Shown here piece by piece: positions 27,264-35,137 of a stretch of 64,000 nucleotides of DNA. The notes below the pieces were generated by a model that was not told the DNA's origin, made no database searches, and saw only the letters and a program-made list of their open reading frames with translations. The first letter of the stretch is position 1. The number at the start of each line of letters is the position of its first letter. This DNA comes from Chitinophaga skermanii (GTDB taxonomy: Bacteria > Bacteroidota > Bacteroidia > Chitinophagales > Chitinophagaceae): contig NZ_QLLL01000001.1 in NCBI RefSeq assembly GCF_003259335.1, positions 62,001 through 126,000 on the forward strand. The letters are read 5' to 3'. The position numbers and the translations under genes were made by a program.

Positions 27264-27656
27264 ATAAAAACTTATTCTTTTAATAAGGAAGAAAGGTTAA
27301 AAAGTAGGAAACTGATTGAAACGCTTTTTCGAGATGGAAAAGCGTTTTCTATTTTTCCTTACCGGGTGATCTATATGCCTACCCAATTGCCTACTGCAAA
27401 GTATCCTCTGCAAGCCGGCTTTAGCGTATCCGCACGTAAATACCCCCGCGCCGTTGATCGTAACCGAATTAAACGGCTCGGCAGGGAATCTTTCCGCTTG
27501 GAAAAACAAGCATTACTCTCCGCCATGCAAGCTAAGAACTTGCAAGCGGCTGTTTTTTTCGTTTACCTCGATAAAAAAATAGCCGATTTCTCCACCCTAC
27601 GCCATAAATTTTCGGTAATTTTAAATCGCTTGGAAAAGGAGTTAACACAAGCATAA
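27264..27656 (+). CDS. rnpA: Ribonuclease P protein component (non-standard start)
   Basis: Protein subunit of RNase P, which trims the 5' leader of pre-tRNAs. The signature RNR motif is intact in AVDRNRIKRLGRESFR, and the central strands FSIFPYRVIYM are present. The conserved N-terminus (TYSFNKEERLKSRKLIETLF) lies upstream of the first ATG/GTG of the frame (GTG 27366, ATG 27375). Between the in-frame stop at 27249-27251 and that GTG there is no ATG, GTG or TTG, only an internal CTG at 27312. The best-placed start is ATA at 27264, directly before KTYSFNKEERL; ATT at 27252 is another option. This gives 130 residues, normal for the family. A point mutation ATG to ATA or a sequencing error would look the same. 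Confidence 0.85.
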   Translation: MKTYSFNKEERLKSRKLIETLFRDGKAFSIFPYRVIYMPTQLPTAKYPLQAGFSVSARKYPRAVDRNRIKRLGRESFRLEKQALLSAMQAKNLQAAVFFVYLDKKIADFSTLRHKFSVILNRLEKELTQA

Positions 27657-27686
27657 GCTCCTATTGTGCGATTTGAATTAACGATC

Positions 27687-27920
27687 ATGAAACATATACT
27701 ACGCTGGCTTAGTTTCCCGTTTATTTTCTTGATAAAAGTATACCAATGGTGCATTTCGCCCTATTTAGGTGCTAATAAGTGCAGGTATACCCCAACATGC
27801 TCGCAATACGGGCTGGAAGCGTTTAGGAAATACGGCCTATTTAAAGGATTTTACCTCACCGCCAAACGGGTACTCTCTTGCCACCCTTGGGGCGGGCATG
27901 GGTACGACCCCGTTCCGTAA
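27687..27920 (+). CDS. yidD: Membrane protein insertion efficiency factor YidD
   Basis: 77-residue YidD protein, which assists YidC-dependent membrane insertion. The hallmarks are [20 protein letters not shown] and the following [12 protein letters not shown], with conserved cysteines, and the C-terminal [13 protein letters not shown]. The ATG at 27687 matches the usual start, while an upstream GTG (27666) would add seven residues. It lies 30 bp after rnpA, completing the common rpmH-rnpA-yidD order. yidC is not in the window. Confidence 0.95.
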   Translation: MKHILRWLSFPFIFLIKVYQWCISPYLGANKCRYTPTCSQYGLEAFRKYGLFKGFYLTAKRVLSCHPWGGHGYDPVP

Positions 27921-27990
27921 AAATTACGCTTCCTCCACCGGGAACTTATCGTATTTTTAATCCATTCATTACCAATCGAATTCTCTTCCC

Positions 27991-29646
27991 ATGAAAAAAT
28001 ATATCCGATTCGCGATGCCCGCAATTTTACTGGCGACCATGCTAGTTGGGTTCAACGATAGTGACAAATACTTCCAAATCGCGAAAAACCTGGATATTTT
28101 CGCCGCTTTCTACCGGGAACTGAATACTTATTACGTCGACGATCTTCCGCCTGAAAAACTCATGAATAAGGGGATTCAAGCCATTTTGGAAGAAACGGAC
28201 CCGTATACCGACTTTATACCCGAAGAAAACCTAGAAGACCTAAAATTCATGGCTACGGGTAAATATGGCGGTATTGGGGCAGCAACCGTTACGGATTCGA
28301 ATTGGACATCAATTTCCGACATTTACGAGGGTGGCCCTATGCACAAAGCCGGTGTTAAAGCGGGCGACATTATTGTGCGTTTGGAAGGCCAAAATGCTAA
28401 AGGAATGTCGAATGAAGATGTAAGCAAGCTGTTAAAAGGAAATGCCGGCAGTACCTTAAATATTACGTTTAGGAATCCAATGACAGGCGTAGAAACAGCT
28501 AAAAGTATTCAAAGAGAAGAAATAAACGTGCGCCCGGTAAGCTACTACGGTTTAGTGGAAAATGATGTAGCCTATATCAAAATGATTCAATTCACCGAGA
28601 ATTGTGCATTACAGGTGCAAGAAGCCTTCGAGAAACTGAAAGAGCAACATAAGAACCTGAAAGGCGTAGTACTCGATTTACGTAGTAACCCTGGTGGGCT
28701 ATTAGATGAAGCAGTATCGCTTTCAAACATTTTCATCGATAAAAACAAACTCATCGTTACCACGAAAGGCAAAGTGAAAAACTGGGATCGTGAATACAAA
28801 ACCACGAAAACTGCGATTGATATGCATGTTCCTTTGGTGGTGCTTACGAACCACAATTCCGCTTCTGCTTCCGAAATTGTAGCAGGTGCTGTTCAAGATT
28901 TAGATCGTGGCTTAATTGTAGGACAATTATCTTTCGGGAAAGGATTAGTACAAACTACCCGCGCCCTACCCTATAACACGAAACTAAAGGTTACAACAGC
29001 GAAATATTACACACCTTCTGGCAGATGTATCCAAGCAATCGATTATTCCCATCGTAATAGTGAAGGTGAAGTAGATTATGTACCCGATTCTTTACGTAAA
29101 ACATTCTATACAGCTGCGGGGCGCGCTGTGAAAGATGGCGGTGGTATAGAACCAGATGAGAAATTGAAAGTTACCTACCTTAGCCCTATTGCCGTAGCAT
29201 TATTGCGTAAGCAATTCATTTTTAATTATGCTACTAAATATTACTATAGTCATAAAGAAATTGAAACAGCCGGTAACTTTAGTTTAAGCGATGCGGATTT
29301 TGAAGATTTCTTACACTATTTAGAAGGCAAAGATTACAGCTATAAAACCCGCAGCGAAGAGTCATTAGAAAGCTTCAAAAATACTGCGAAGAAAGAAAAG
29401 TATTTCGATGCTGTTGCTAAAGAGTTTGATCAACTACAACTGAAAATCAAGCACGATAAAAAGCAAGATATTCTCAAAAATAAGACTGAAATCAAGCACT
29501 TGCTGGAAGAGGAAATCGTGAATAGGTATTACCTATCGAAAGGCAGAATTGAGCGCAGTTTAGCATGGGATAAAGAGGTGTTGGCAGCGGTAGATATTTT
29601 CCATACACCGAATAAATATCAACAGTTGTTGCAGACTAAGAAGTAG
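27991..29646 (+). CDS. S41 family C-terminal processing peptidase
   Basis: 551-residue periplasmic serine protease of the CtpA/Prc family, which degrades or trims envelope proteins from their C-termini. An N-terminal hydrophobic signal or anchor segment (residues 1-21) is followed by a PDZ domain (about 85-175: GKYGGIGA...GVKAGDIIVRLEG) and the S41 core. The Ser-Lys dyad is intact: S292 in NSASASEI and K317 in FGKGLVQ, with Q321. The last 150 residues are helical. It follows yidD by 70 bp but probably has its own promoter (TATTTTTA box at about 27951). Confidence 0.93.
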   Translation: MKKYIRFAMPAILLATMLVGFNDSDKYFQIAKNLDIFAAFYRELNTYYVDDLPPEKLMNKGIQAILEETDPYTDFIPEENLEDLKFMATGKYGGIGAATVTDSNWTSISDIYEGGPMHKAGVKAGDIIVRLEGQNAKGMSNEDVSKLLKGNAGSTLNITFRNPMTGVETAKSIQREEINVRPVSYYGLVENDVAYIKMIQFTENCALQVQEAFEKLKEQHKNLKGVVLDLRSNPGGLLDEAVSLSNIFIDKNKLIVTTKGKVKNWDREYKTTKTAIDMHVPLVVLTNHNSASASEIVAGAVQDLDRGLIVGQLSFGKGLVQTTRALPYNTKLKVTTAKYYTPSGRCIQAIDYSHRNSEGEVDYVPDSLRKTFYTAAGRAVKDGGGIEPDEKLKVTYLSPIAVALLRKQFIFNYATKYYYSHKEIETAGNFSLSDADFEDFLHYLEGKDYSYKTRSEESLESFKNTAKKEKYFDAVAKEFDQLQLKIKHDKKQDILKNKTEIKHLLEEEIVNRYYLSKGRIERSLAWDKEVLAAVDIFHTPNKYQQLLQTKK

Positions 29647-30132
29647 TTATTGCTCTTTCTGTAATATTTCTACAGCCTTCTCAGCAGCACTTTGATTAAA
29701 GCCGATTGAAGGGGACGTTCTGATCCAATATTGTTTCATACTAGGCAATAAGTTTTCTAAAGATGCATCATCATCAAGAATGACAAAGTGATGTTGATGC
29801 GCGTGTTTGCACCATGTTTTGATATACTGCAACCGGTTGGCAAATGGATCAATAGAGATATTGTTTAATACGAAATACTCATCAATTGAAAGGGCACTTG
29901 TGTAGGATGGAATACGGGTGGTAAAAATATTGTCCCATTCATTTTTCGTGAAGCGGTTTCGATGTGAAGTGGTGAGTATTATATTGGCTCCAGTTTTTTG
30001 CAAGAGCCAAGTTAGGTGTTGCTGTGCATTGGGTTCGAAATCATAAAATCCATCTTGCAAGAATTTCAATGGTTTCCAAGGAACTGCCGGCACCATTACG
30101 CCATCAATATCTAATAAAATAAAAAGTTGCAT
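29647..30132 (-). CDS. HAD-like protein (HAD_SAK type)
   Basis: 161-residue HAD-fold protein. Motif I is LLDIDGVMVP with two aspartates as in phosphatases and polynucleotide 3'-phosphatases; a TTSHR motif II-like segment and FVILDDDASL (motif IV-like) follow. The size and motif layout resemble the HAD domain seen in so-called Swiss-army-knife RNA repair proteins, but here it stands alone. The substrate is unknown. It converges with the S41 gene: the two stop codons abut at 29646/29647. Confidence 0.78.
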   Translation of the reverse strand: MQLFILLDIDGVMVPAVPWKPLKFLQDGFYDFEPNAQQHLTWLLQKTGANIILTTSHRNRFTKNEWDNIFTTRIPSYTSALSIDEYFVLNNISIDPFANRLQYIKTWCKHAHQHHFVILDDDASLENLLPSMKQYWIRTSPSIGFNQSAAEKAVEILQKEQ

Positions 30133-30187
30133 GGTATAGAATATATTAGGTTCATGTTCATCAAAAATACTGTTATCTAATAAAACA

Positions 30188-30228
30188 AAAAAAGCGTCCT
30201 GCTGGCTATGAAGGTGGCAGGACGCTTT
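30188..30228 (-). terminator. Terminator on minus strand upstream of HAD gene
   Basis: 12-bp stem AAAGCGTCCTGC (30191-30202) with GCAGGACGCTTT (30217-30228). On the minus strand it is followed by a run of T then GTTTTATTAG. It cannot end any of the annotated large genes, which makes it evidence for a short minus-strand transcript between 30229 and about 30430. Confidence 0.75.
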
Positions 30229-30248
30229 TGAATTTATTAACCTATGAC

Positions 30249-30326
30249 CTATTTAACGCGAAAATGCTCGCCTAATTGTACGTTATAACATCTTTCCCCC
30301 TTTTTCTTACATAGAATACCTTTCAT
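30249..30326 (-). CDS. Candidate 25-residue small protein
   Basis: Minus-strand frame starting with ATG at 30326 and reading MKGILCKKKGERCYNVQLGE HFRVK in two pieces, stop at 30249-30251, 20 bp before a strong terminator stem. Two cysteines and a basic CKKKG stretch are the only features. Nothing else explains the terminator, so a short transcript is likely; whether the frame is translated is inference. It lies between the divergent HAD and oxidoreductase genes. Confidence 0.35.
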   Translation of the reverse strand: MKGILCKKKGERCYNVQLGEHFRVK

Positions 30327-30430
30327 CACATCTTTATGCAAAAAATTATGATTTGCTGGCAATTATAATTATTTTGACAAGTACATAGCAATGCAGAACA
30401 ATCACTAGCAATTATTAAACCTATAGAAAA

Positions 30431-31825
30431 ATGCCAGTAAATTCCAACGAATCAAACCGTCGCGGCTTCATTTCCAAAATGGCCAAAGGCGTAATTGGGG
30501 CGTCGCTGTTGCCTAACATCATTACAGCTGCCGATAAAAAGCGCAATATTGAATGGCTTGCGCGACAAAAAAACAATGAAAAATTTAGTGCGAACGACCA
30601 ACTTCAGATCGCCTTGATTGGCGCCGGTGGCATGGGAACCGCGGATGCAAATACCGCTATCCAAGTACCGGGTGTGAAATTGATTGCAGCTTGCGACTTG
30701 TACGATGGTCGTTTAGCCGATGCTAAGAAGAAATGGGGTTCAGATATCTACACTACCCGCGATTACCGCGAAATTTTAGAGCGTAAGGATATTGATGCAG
30801 TTATTATTGCAACACCGGATCATTGGCATAAGGATATCTCCGTAGCGGCCATGAACAAAGGCAAATCTGTGTATTGTGAGAAACCAATGGTGCACGATAT
30901 TACAGAAGGTGCAGCTGTTGTAGACGCGCAAAACAGGAATAAAGGCGTTGTATACGAAGTAGGTAGCCAAGGTGTTAGCTCATTGGGTAACGAAAAGGCG
31001 CGCCAGTTATTGAAAGACGGCGCTATCGGCCAACTAAACTACGCGGAAGGATTCTGGGCAAGAATGTCGCCATTTGGCGCATGGCAATATCCAATTCCTG
31101 CCGATGCTTCTCCGAAAACTGTAGGCTGGGATGCATTCTTAGCTAATACAAATAAACGCGATTTCGATCCATTACGTTTCTTCCGTTGGAGAAATTACCG
31201 TGATTATGGTACAGGTGTATCAGGCGATTTATTCGTTCACTTATTCTCTAGCTTACACTTGGTAACAGGTTCTATAGGCCCTGAAAAAATTATGGCTACA
31301 GGTGGCTTACGCTACTGGAAAGATGGTCGTGAAGTACCAGATGTTATGTTAGGTATGTTCGACTATCCTGAGACCGACATTCACCCTGCTTTCAACCTTT
31401 CTTTACGTGTTAACTTCGTAGATGGTACCGGAGGTACAAACTACTTGCGTATGGTGGGTAGCGAAGGTTCTATGACGGTTGAGTGGGATAAAGTGACTTT
31501 ATACCGTAACAAAGCATATGCAGCTTCCGACGACCCGTTACTACAAACGAAGAAATCACAAGATAGCGGTCGCCAATACGTATACGATCGTAAAAGCATG
31601 TTGCCGCCGGATAAAGTAGAGTATTCTGCAGAAGAAGGTTACAAAGGCGCCCACTTCGATCACTTCTATAACTTATTCAACGCCGTTCGTACGAAGGGAA
31701 AAGTGGCAGAAGATGCATTGTTCGGTTTTAGAGCAGCAGCACCTGCATTATTATGTAACGATAGCTATTTCAACAACAAGATCACTTATTGGGATCCTAA
31801 GAATTTGAAAGTAGTTAACAAGTAA
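30431..31825 (+). CDS. Gfo/Idh/MocA family oxidoreductase
   Basis: 464-residue NAD(P)-dependent sugar or cyclitol oxidoreductase. The N-terminus shows a twin-arginine-like signal (SNRRGFISKMAKG), so export to the periplasm is likely. The Rossmann motif LIGAGGMGTADA begins near residue 60 and the family EKP motif is in VYCEKPMVHD. The C-terminal alpha/beta domain contains YGTGVSGDLFVHLFSS. A DUF1080 protein follows after 23 bp. Such pairs are common in Bacteroidota and are associated with 3-keto-glycoside metabolism; the exact substrate is unknown. Confidence 0.9.
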   Translation: MPVNSNESNRRGFISKMAKGVIGASLLPNIITAADKKRNIEWLARQKNNEKFSANDQLQIALIGAGGMGTADANTAIQVPGVKLIAACDLYDGRLADAKKKWGSDIYTTRDYREILERKDIDAVIIATPDHWHKDISVAAMNKGKSVYCEKPMVHDITEGAAVVDAQNRNKGVVYEVGSQGVSSLGNEKARQLLKDGAIGQLNYAEGFWARMSPFGAWQYPIPADASPKTVGWDAFLANTNKRDFDPLRFFRWRNYRDYGTGVSGDLFVHLFSSLHLVTGSIGPEKIMATGGLRYWKDGREVPDVMLGMFDYPETDIHPAFNLSLRVNFVDGTGGTNYLRMVGSEGSMTVEWDKVTLYRNKAYAASDDPLLQTKKSQDSGRQYVYDRKSMLPPDKVEYSAEEGYKGAHFDHFYNLFNAVRTKGKVAEDALFGFRAAAPALLCNDSYFNNKITYWDPKNLKVVNK

Positions 31826-31848
31826 TCACAGCCAAAACATCCACACAA

Positions 31849-32619
31849 ATGAAAAAATTAATCGTTCCTGCATTGGGCGTAGCAACAGCTGTTGTAATGA
31901 CAGCTTGTGGCGGCAATACAGCAGAAAAGAAAGCAGATAGCGTAAGCACAGCGGCAACAACACCAGTTGCAGCAGCTGAAAATACATTAACCGATACTGA
32001 AAAAGCAGAAGGTTGGAAATTGCTCTTTAATGGCCAGAACCTCGATGGTTGGCGCATGTATCAAAGCAAGCCGGCCGATACTTGGGGTGTGCAAGATGGT
32101 TTATTGCATTGCACAGGTAGTGCTACCGATAAGAGTGATAAACGCGGTGATTTAGTGACGAATGATGAGTACGAAAACTTTGAGTTTTCTGCAGATTGGA
32201 AATTAGCACCACAAGGAAATAGCGGTATTTTGTATTTAGTATCTGAAGAGTTCCCTTCTTCTTACCAAAGCGGTCCTGAATATCAATTAATCGACGATAA
32301 CAACTTCCCTGAGAAACTCGAAGATTGGCAAAAAACAGGTGGTAACTATGCTATGAATCCACCGCTAAAAAATGCTTCTAAGCCTATTGGTGAATGGAAT
32401 AATACCCGCATCATCGTTAATAAAGGTCATGTTGAACATTGGTTAAATGGTGAAAAGGTAGTTGAATACGAATTGTGGAACGATGAGTGGAAAAAACACA
32501 AGTCTGAAGGTAAGTGGAAAGATACGCCTAGCTACGGTTCTGCTAAAAAAGGGCACATCGCTTTCCAAGATCATGGTAGCGAAATTTGGTTCAAGAATGT
32601 TAAATTGAAACAATTATAA
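31849..32619 (+). CDS. DUF1080 (3-keto-disaccharide hydrolase-like) lipoprotein
   Basis: 256-residue lipoprotein with lipobox near VVMTACGG and a low-complexity linker (about 20-50) before a concanavalin-like DUF1080 domain: GWKLLFNGQNLDGWRMYQ, then FSADWKLAPQGNSGILYLV, YQLIDDNNFP and KGHIAFQDHGSEIWFKNVKL. DUF1080 members have been described as 3-keto-disaccharide hydrolases. The oxidoreductase immediately upstream would produce or reduce keto-sugars, so a joint role in sugar processing outside the cytoplasm is a reasonable inference. Confidence 0.87.
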   Translation: MKKLIVPALGVATAVVMTACGGNTAEKKADSVSTAATTPVAAAENTLTDTEKAEGWKLLFNGQNLDGWRMYQSKPADTWGVQDGLLHCTGSATDKSDKRGDLVTNDEYENFEFSADWKLAPQGNSGILYLVSEEFPSSYQSGPEYQLIDDNNFPEKLEDWQKTGGNYAMNPPLKNASKPIGEWNNTRIIVNKGHVEHWLNGEKVVEYELWNDEWKKHKSEGKWKDTPSYGSAKKGHIAFQDHGSEIWFKNVKLKQL

Positions 32620-32685
32620 TATTCATATCAATATTTGAATAATCAAATATTGTGTTGTTGGTTTATTATCTTTTTGAATGGAATG

Positions 32686-32722
32686 AAAAAAGGCCGGCTC
32701 TACTTGTAGAGTCGGCCTTTTT
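32686..32722. terminator. Bidirectional terminator between DUF1080 and SOD genes
   Basis: Stem AAAAGGCCGGCTCTAC with GTAGAGTCGGCCTTTT, one mismatch, small loop, A-run before and T-run after. It separates two convergent genes. Confidence 0.85.
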
Positions 32723-32746
32723 TATAAGGATCTTTTCTGAAAAAGA

Positions 32747-33352
32747 TTACAAAGCTGCTTCGTAACGTTTAGCTACTTCTTCCCATTTCACCAAGTTCCA
32801 GAATGCTGCTAAGTATTCAGCACGACGGTTTTGGTATTTCAAATAGTAAGCGTGTTCCCAAACGTCAACACCTAAAACTGGTGCACCTTTCACTTCAGCA
32901 ACGTCCATTAAAGGATTGTCTTGGTTTGGAGTTGAAGTAATTTCCAATTTGCCATCTTTCACGATCAACCATGCCCAACCAGAACCGAAACGAGATACAC
33001 CCGCTGCGTTGAATTTCTCTTTGAAAGCATCGAATGAACCGAACGCGCTATTAATAGCTTCAGCTAATTTACCTGAAGGTTGGCCACCTGCATTTGGTGC
33101 AAGGCTTACCCAGAAAAAGCTGTGATTCCAGTGACCACCGCCGTTGTTTCTTACTGCAGCACCGATTTTACCGGCGTTTGCAACCAATTCTTCTAATGAT
33201 TTGTTCTCGTTCTCTGTACCGGCAACTGCTTTGTTTAAGTTGTCTACATATGCTTGGTGGTGCTTACCGTGATGGATCTCCATTGTCAATTTATCAAAAT
33301 GCGGTTCTAATGCATCTGAAGCATACGGTAATGCAGGAAGTGTAAAAGCCAT
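32747..33352 (-). CDS. Superoxide dismutase (Fe/Mn)
   Basis: 201-residue Fe/Mn superoxide dismutase, converting superoxide to oxygen and hydrogen peroxide in the cytoplasm. Metal ligands are visible: H27 (EIHHGKHH), H in [10 protein letters not shown], and D and H in [15 protein letters not shown]. Length is normal. The start is [10 protein letters not shown] at 33352, two codons inside the longest frame. Metal choice cannot be settled by eye. It is divergent from the PAS-LuxR regulator. Confidence 0.95.
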   Translation of the reverse strand: MAFTLPALPYASDALEPHFDKLTMEIHHGKHHQAYVDNLNKAVAGTENENKSLEELVANAGKIGAAVRNNGGGHWNHSFFWVSLAPNAGGQPSGKLAEAINSAFGSFDAFKEKFNAAGVSRFGSGWAWLIVKDGKLEITSTPNQDNPLMDVAEVKGAPVLGVDVWEHAYYLKYQNRRAEYLAAFWNLVKWEEVAKRYEAAL

Positions 33353-33671
33353 AATCAAATTTTTTTATGGGTTAAAAATGATTTTTTTGTTTAGCGTCAT
33401 CAAATTTACTGCCTAATCTGTTAATGTCAAATTGAATTAATTGTCAATCTTTTAACTACCCCTTCATTTAAAGGGGCTAACAATGAAACGTGGAAGGGAC
33501 TAAATCCATAACTGTGGCTAGATTGCAGTTAGGATATAATATTTTGATATATGATAAAATCTGTTATATTTACATCTAAGTGTTATAACTTTTACTATTG
33601 GATGTTCTATATTCGTAGAGAAAAGATTTGTTTTTGTACCCTTTCACTATTGTTTGTTTAAATAAAACCGT
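33353..33671. other. Divergent intergenic region (SOD / PAS-LuxR)
   Basis: 319 bp of AT-rich sequence holding the promoters for sod and for the PAS-LuxR gene. TTTACTATTGGATG and TTTGTTTTTGTACC stretches near 33590-33640 are promoter-like but match the consensus poorly. No gene or RNA is supported. Confidence 0.35.
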
Positions 33672-34373
33672 ATGCAGGACATGGGCAAAGTTCATAGCGA
33701 CTCTCTAGATGCATTGTTATCGGAGAATGCGCGATTAAATAGCCAGTTGAATCAATTCAAGCAGATGTTGGATGCCATGCCGGCCATGCTCTACACTTCA
33801 AACAACGACAAAAAAAGTATAACCTGGTGTAATCGTACATTGACCGATACCATGGGTTATACGTTGGATGAGATTAAAGAAATGGGGATGGCATTTTTCC
33901 AAGAAATTCTGCATCCAGAAGATTTCGGCGTTGCGATGGTAGCTCGCAATGAATTTTCAAACAATAAAGAAATTTTCGGCGGCATATTGCGCGTAAAAGG
34001 TCGCCACGACAAGAATTGGAAGTGGCTTGTTGGCCTTGGTATTCCTTACACCCACGATGATAGTGGTTCACTCAGCGAAGTGATTTGCGTTTTCCTTGAT
34101 TTTTCATTTGTAATTGACACCAGCAGCCAAATTAGCGAGGCTTTGCGGGAGGTATTGCGTAGAAGTAATGAAGACGTACTGAACAAGTTGACGGCACGCG
34201 AAAAGGATATTTTCATTTTAGCGGCGCAAGGGAATAACAATAAAGAAATTGCCCAAACCTTGAATTTGAGTCGTTATACCATTGAAACCCACCGGAAGAA
34301 TATCCGGTTGAAATTAAAAGTTCGCAATACATCTGAATTGGTAGCATTGGCCAAGCAGATAGGGTTCCAATAA
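33672..34373 (+). CDS. PAS domain / LuxR-type transcriptional regulator
   Basis: 233-residue regulator. A short N-terminal coiled coil (SENARLNSQLNQFKQML) leads to a PAS domain (about 38-150: DAMPAMLYTSNN...ITWCNRTLTDTMGYTLDEI...ILHPEDF), followed by a LuxR/GerE helix-turn-helix (about 168-230: LTAREKDIFILAAQGNNNKEIAQTLNLS, then TIETHRKNIRLKLKV). No receiver domain is present, so the signal is sensed directly by the PAS domain or passed by an unlinked kinase. Its target genes are unknown. It is divergent from sod. Confidence 0.87.
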   Translation: MQDMGKVHSDSLDALLSENARLNSQLNQFKQMLDAMPAMLYTSNNDKKSITWCNRTLTDTMGYTLDEIKEMGMAFFQEILHPEDFGVAMVARNEFSNNKEIFGGILRVKGRHDKNWKWLVGLGIPYTHDDSGSLSEVICVFLDFSFVIDTSSQISEALREVLRRSNEDVLNKLTAREKDIFILAAQGNNNKEIAQTLNLSRYTIETHRKNIRLKLKVRNTSELVALAKQIGFQ

Positions 34374-34710
34374 AGACAAAAATGGTGTTTGGCCCTAGAT
34401 TTTTGCAAAATGATTTGCAAAACCATTTTGCATGCCCATACATGTGATATTTATTCTTAATTTAATAATCGTACCAATGGAAAAAGATTAACCATTTGCA
34501 AAACGTTTTGCCTAGAAAATTAGAAAATAGTATTAGGTAGGGGGTGTTTGACTGCGAGTGAATAGCGCCTGATAGTATTTTGTAGCATTTTTTATCAAAA
34601 ATACCCAAGCTTGGGTATTTGCCCACATTTATAACTCCACTAATTTAGTAGCCTGAAACAGCGCAGGTAGATTAGCACGGAGAGTTTTCTGTAGGAAATT
34701 TTTGATCACT
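34374..34710. other. Regulatory region with palindromes
   Basis: 337 bp between the PAS-LuxR gene and the small J-like protein gene. It contains repeated TTTTGCAAA/ATTTGCAAA motifs at 34400-34436, a 14-bp perfect palindrome GCAAAACGTTTTGC (34498-34511) and a 22-bp perfect palindrome centred on AAGCTT (34599-34620). These look like operators; no terminator T-run follows them. Confidence 0.5.
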
Positions 34711-34920
34711 ATGATAACCGAAGAAAGAGCTTTTAGCATCTTAGAGCTTGATCGTTCCGCCACACCCGATCAAATCATCATAAGATACCAAGACCTAAAA
34801 GACCAGTACAAGAAAATTAAAGAAGAAACCCAAGATTTAAAAACCCAGTTGGCATATCAACTAAAACAGATAGAGTTAGACGATGTTTTTATCTTCTTCC
34901 GAAAACACCAAGTAATTTAA
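34711..34920 (+). CDS. Small J-domain-like protein without HPD
   Basis: 69-residue protein. The opening ERAFSILELDRSATPDQIIIRYQDLK resembles helices I-II of a DnaJ J domain (xYxxLgl..sat.eeIkkaY). The place where the invariant HPD loop should follow instead reads KDQYKKIKEETQDLK, a charged helix, and the end ELDDVFIFFRKHQVI would be the last helix. It therefore cannot stimulate DnaK in the normal way. The start at 34711 (ATG) is preferred to a TTG at 34702. It follows a palindrome-rich region. Function is unknown. Confidence 0.6.
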   Translation: MITEERAFSILELDRSATPDQIIIRYQDLKDQYKKIKEETQDLKTQLAYQLKQIELDDVFIFFRKHQVI

Positions 34921-35071
34921 ACATACAAGTAAGATTTCAAGCATATTTAAAGATATAGTCTTTCATGCATTGTTCGTTCCTATTCATTCGTTGTTTGTAA
35001 CCTCATTTGCTCGCGCACACCGGTCTTGCATCTGTTTTTTTTAACCCAACCCTCCGAACAATGCATGCGCT

Positions 35072-35137
35072 ATAGCGTGAAGGGAATTTTACCTATTTTT
35101 GGTGCAATTAAACCCTTAATAAAACCCTTCACGCTAT
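35072..35137. promoter_or_regulatory. Inverted repeat bracketing SPFH promoter and start codon
   Basis: ATAGCGTGAAGGG (35072-35084) has its exact complement at 35125-35137, the latter covering the first two bases of the SPFH start codon (35136-35138). A TAnnTTTG box, TATTTTTG, lies between the arms at 35094-35101. If that box is used, only the second arm is transcribed and the repeat acts as DNA; if transcription starts upstream, a 13-bp hairpin would hide the start codon. Confidence 0.55.
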
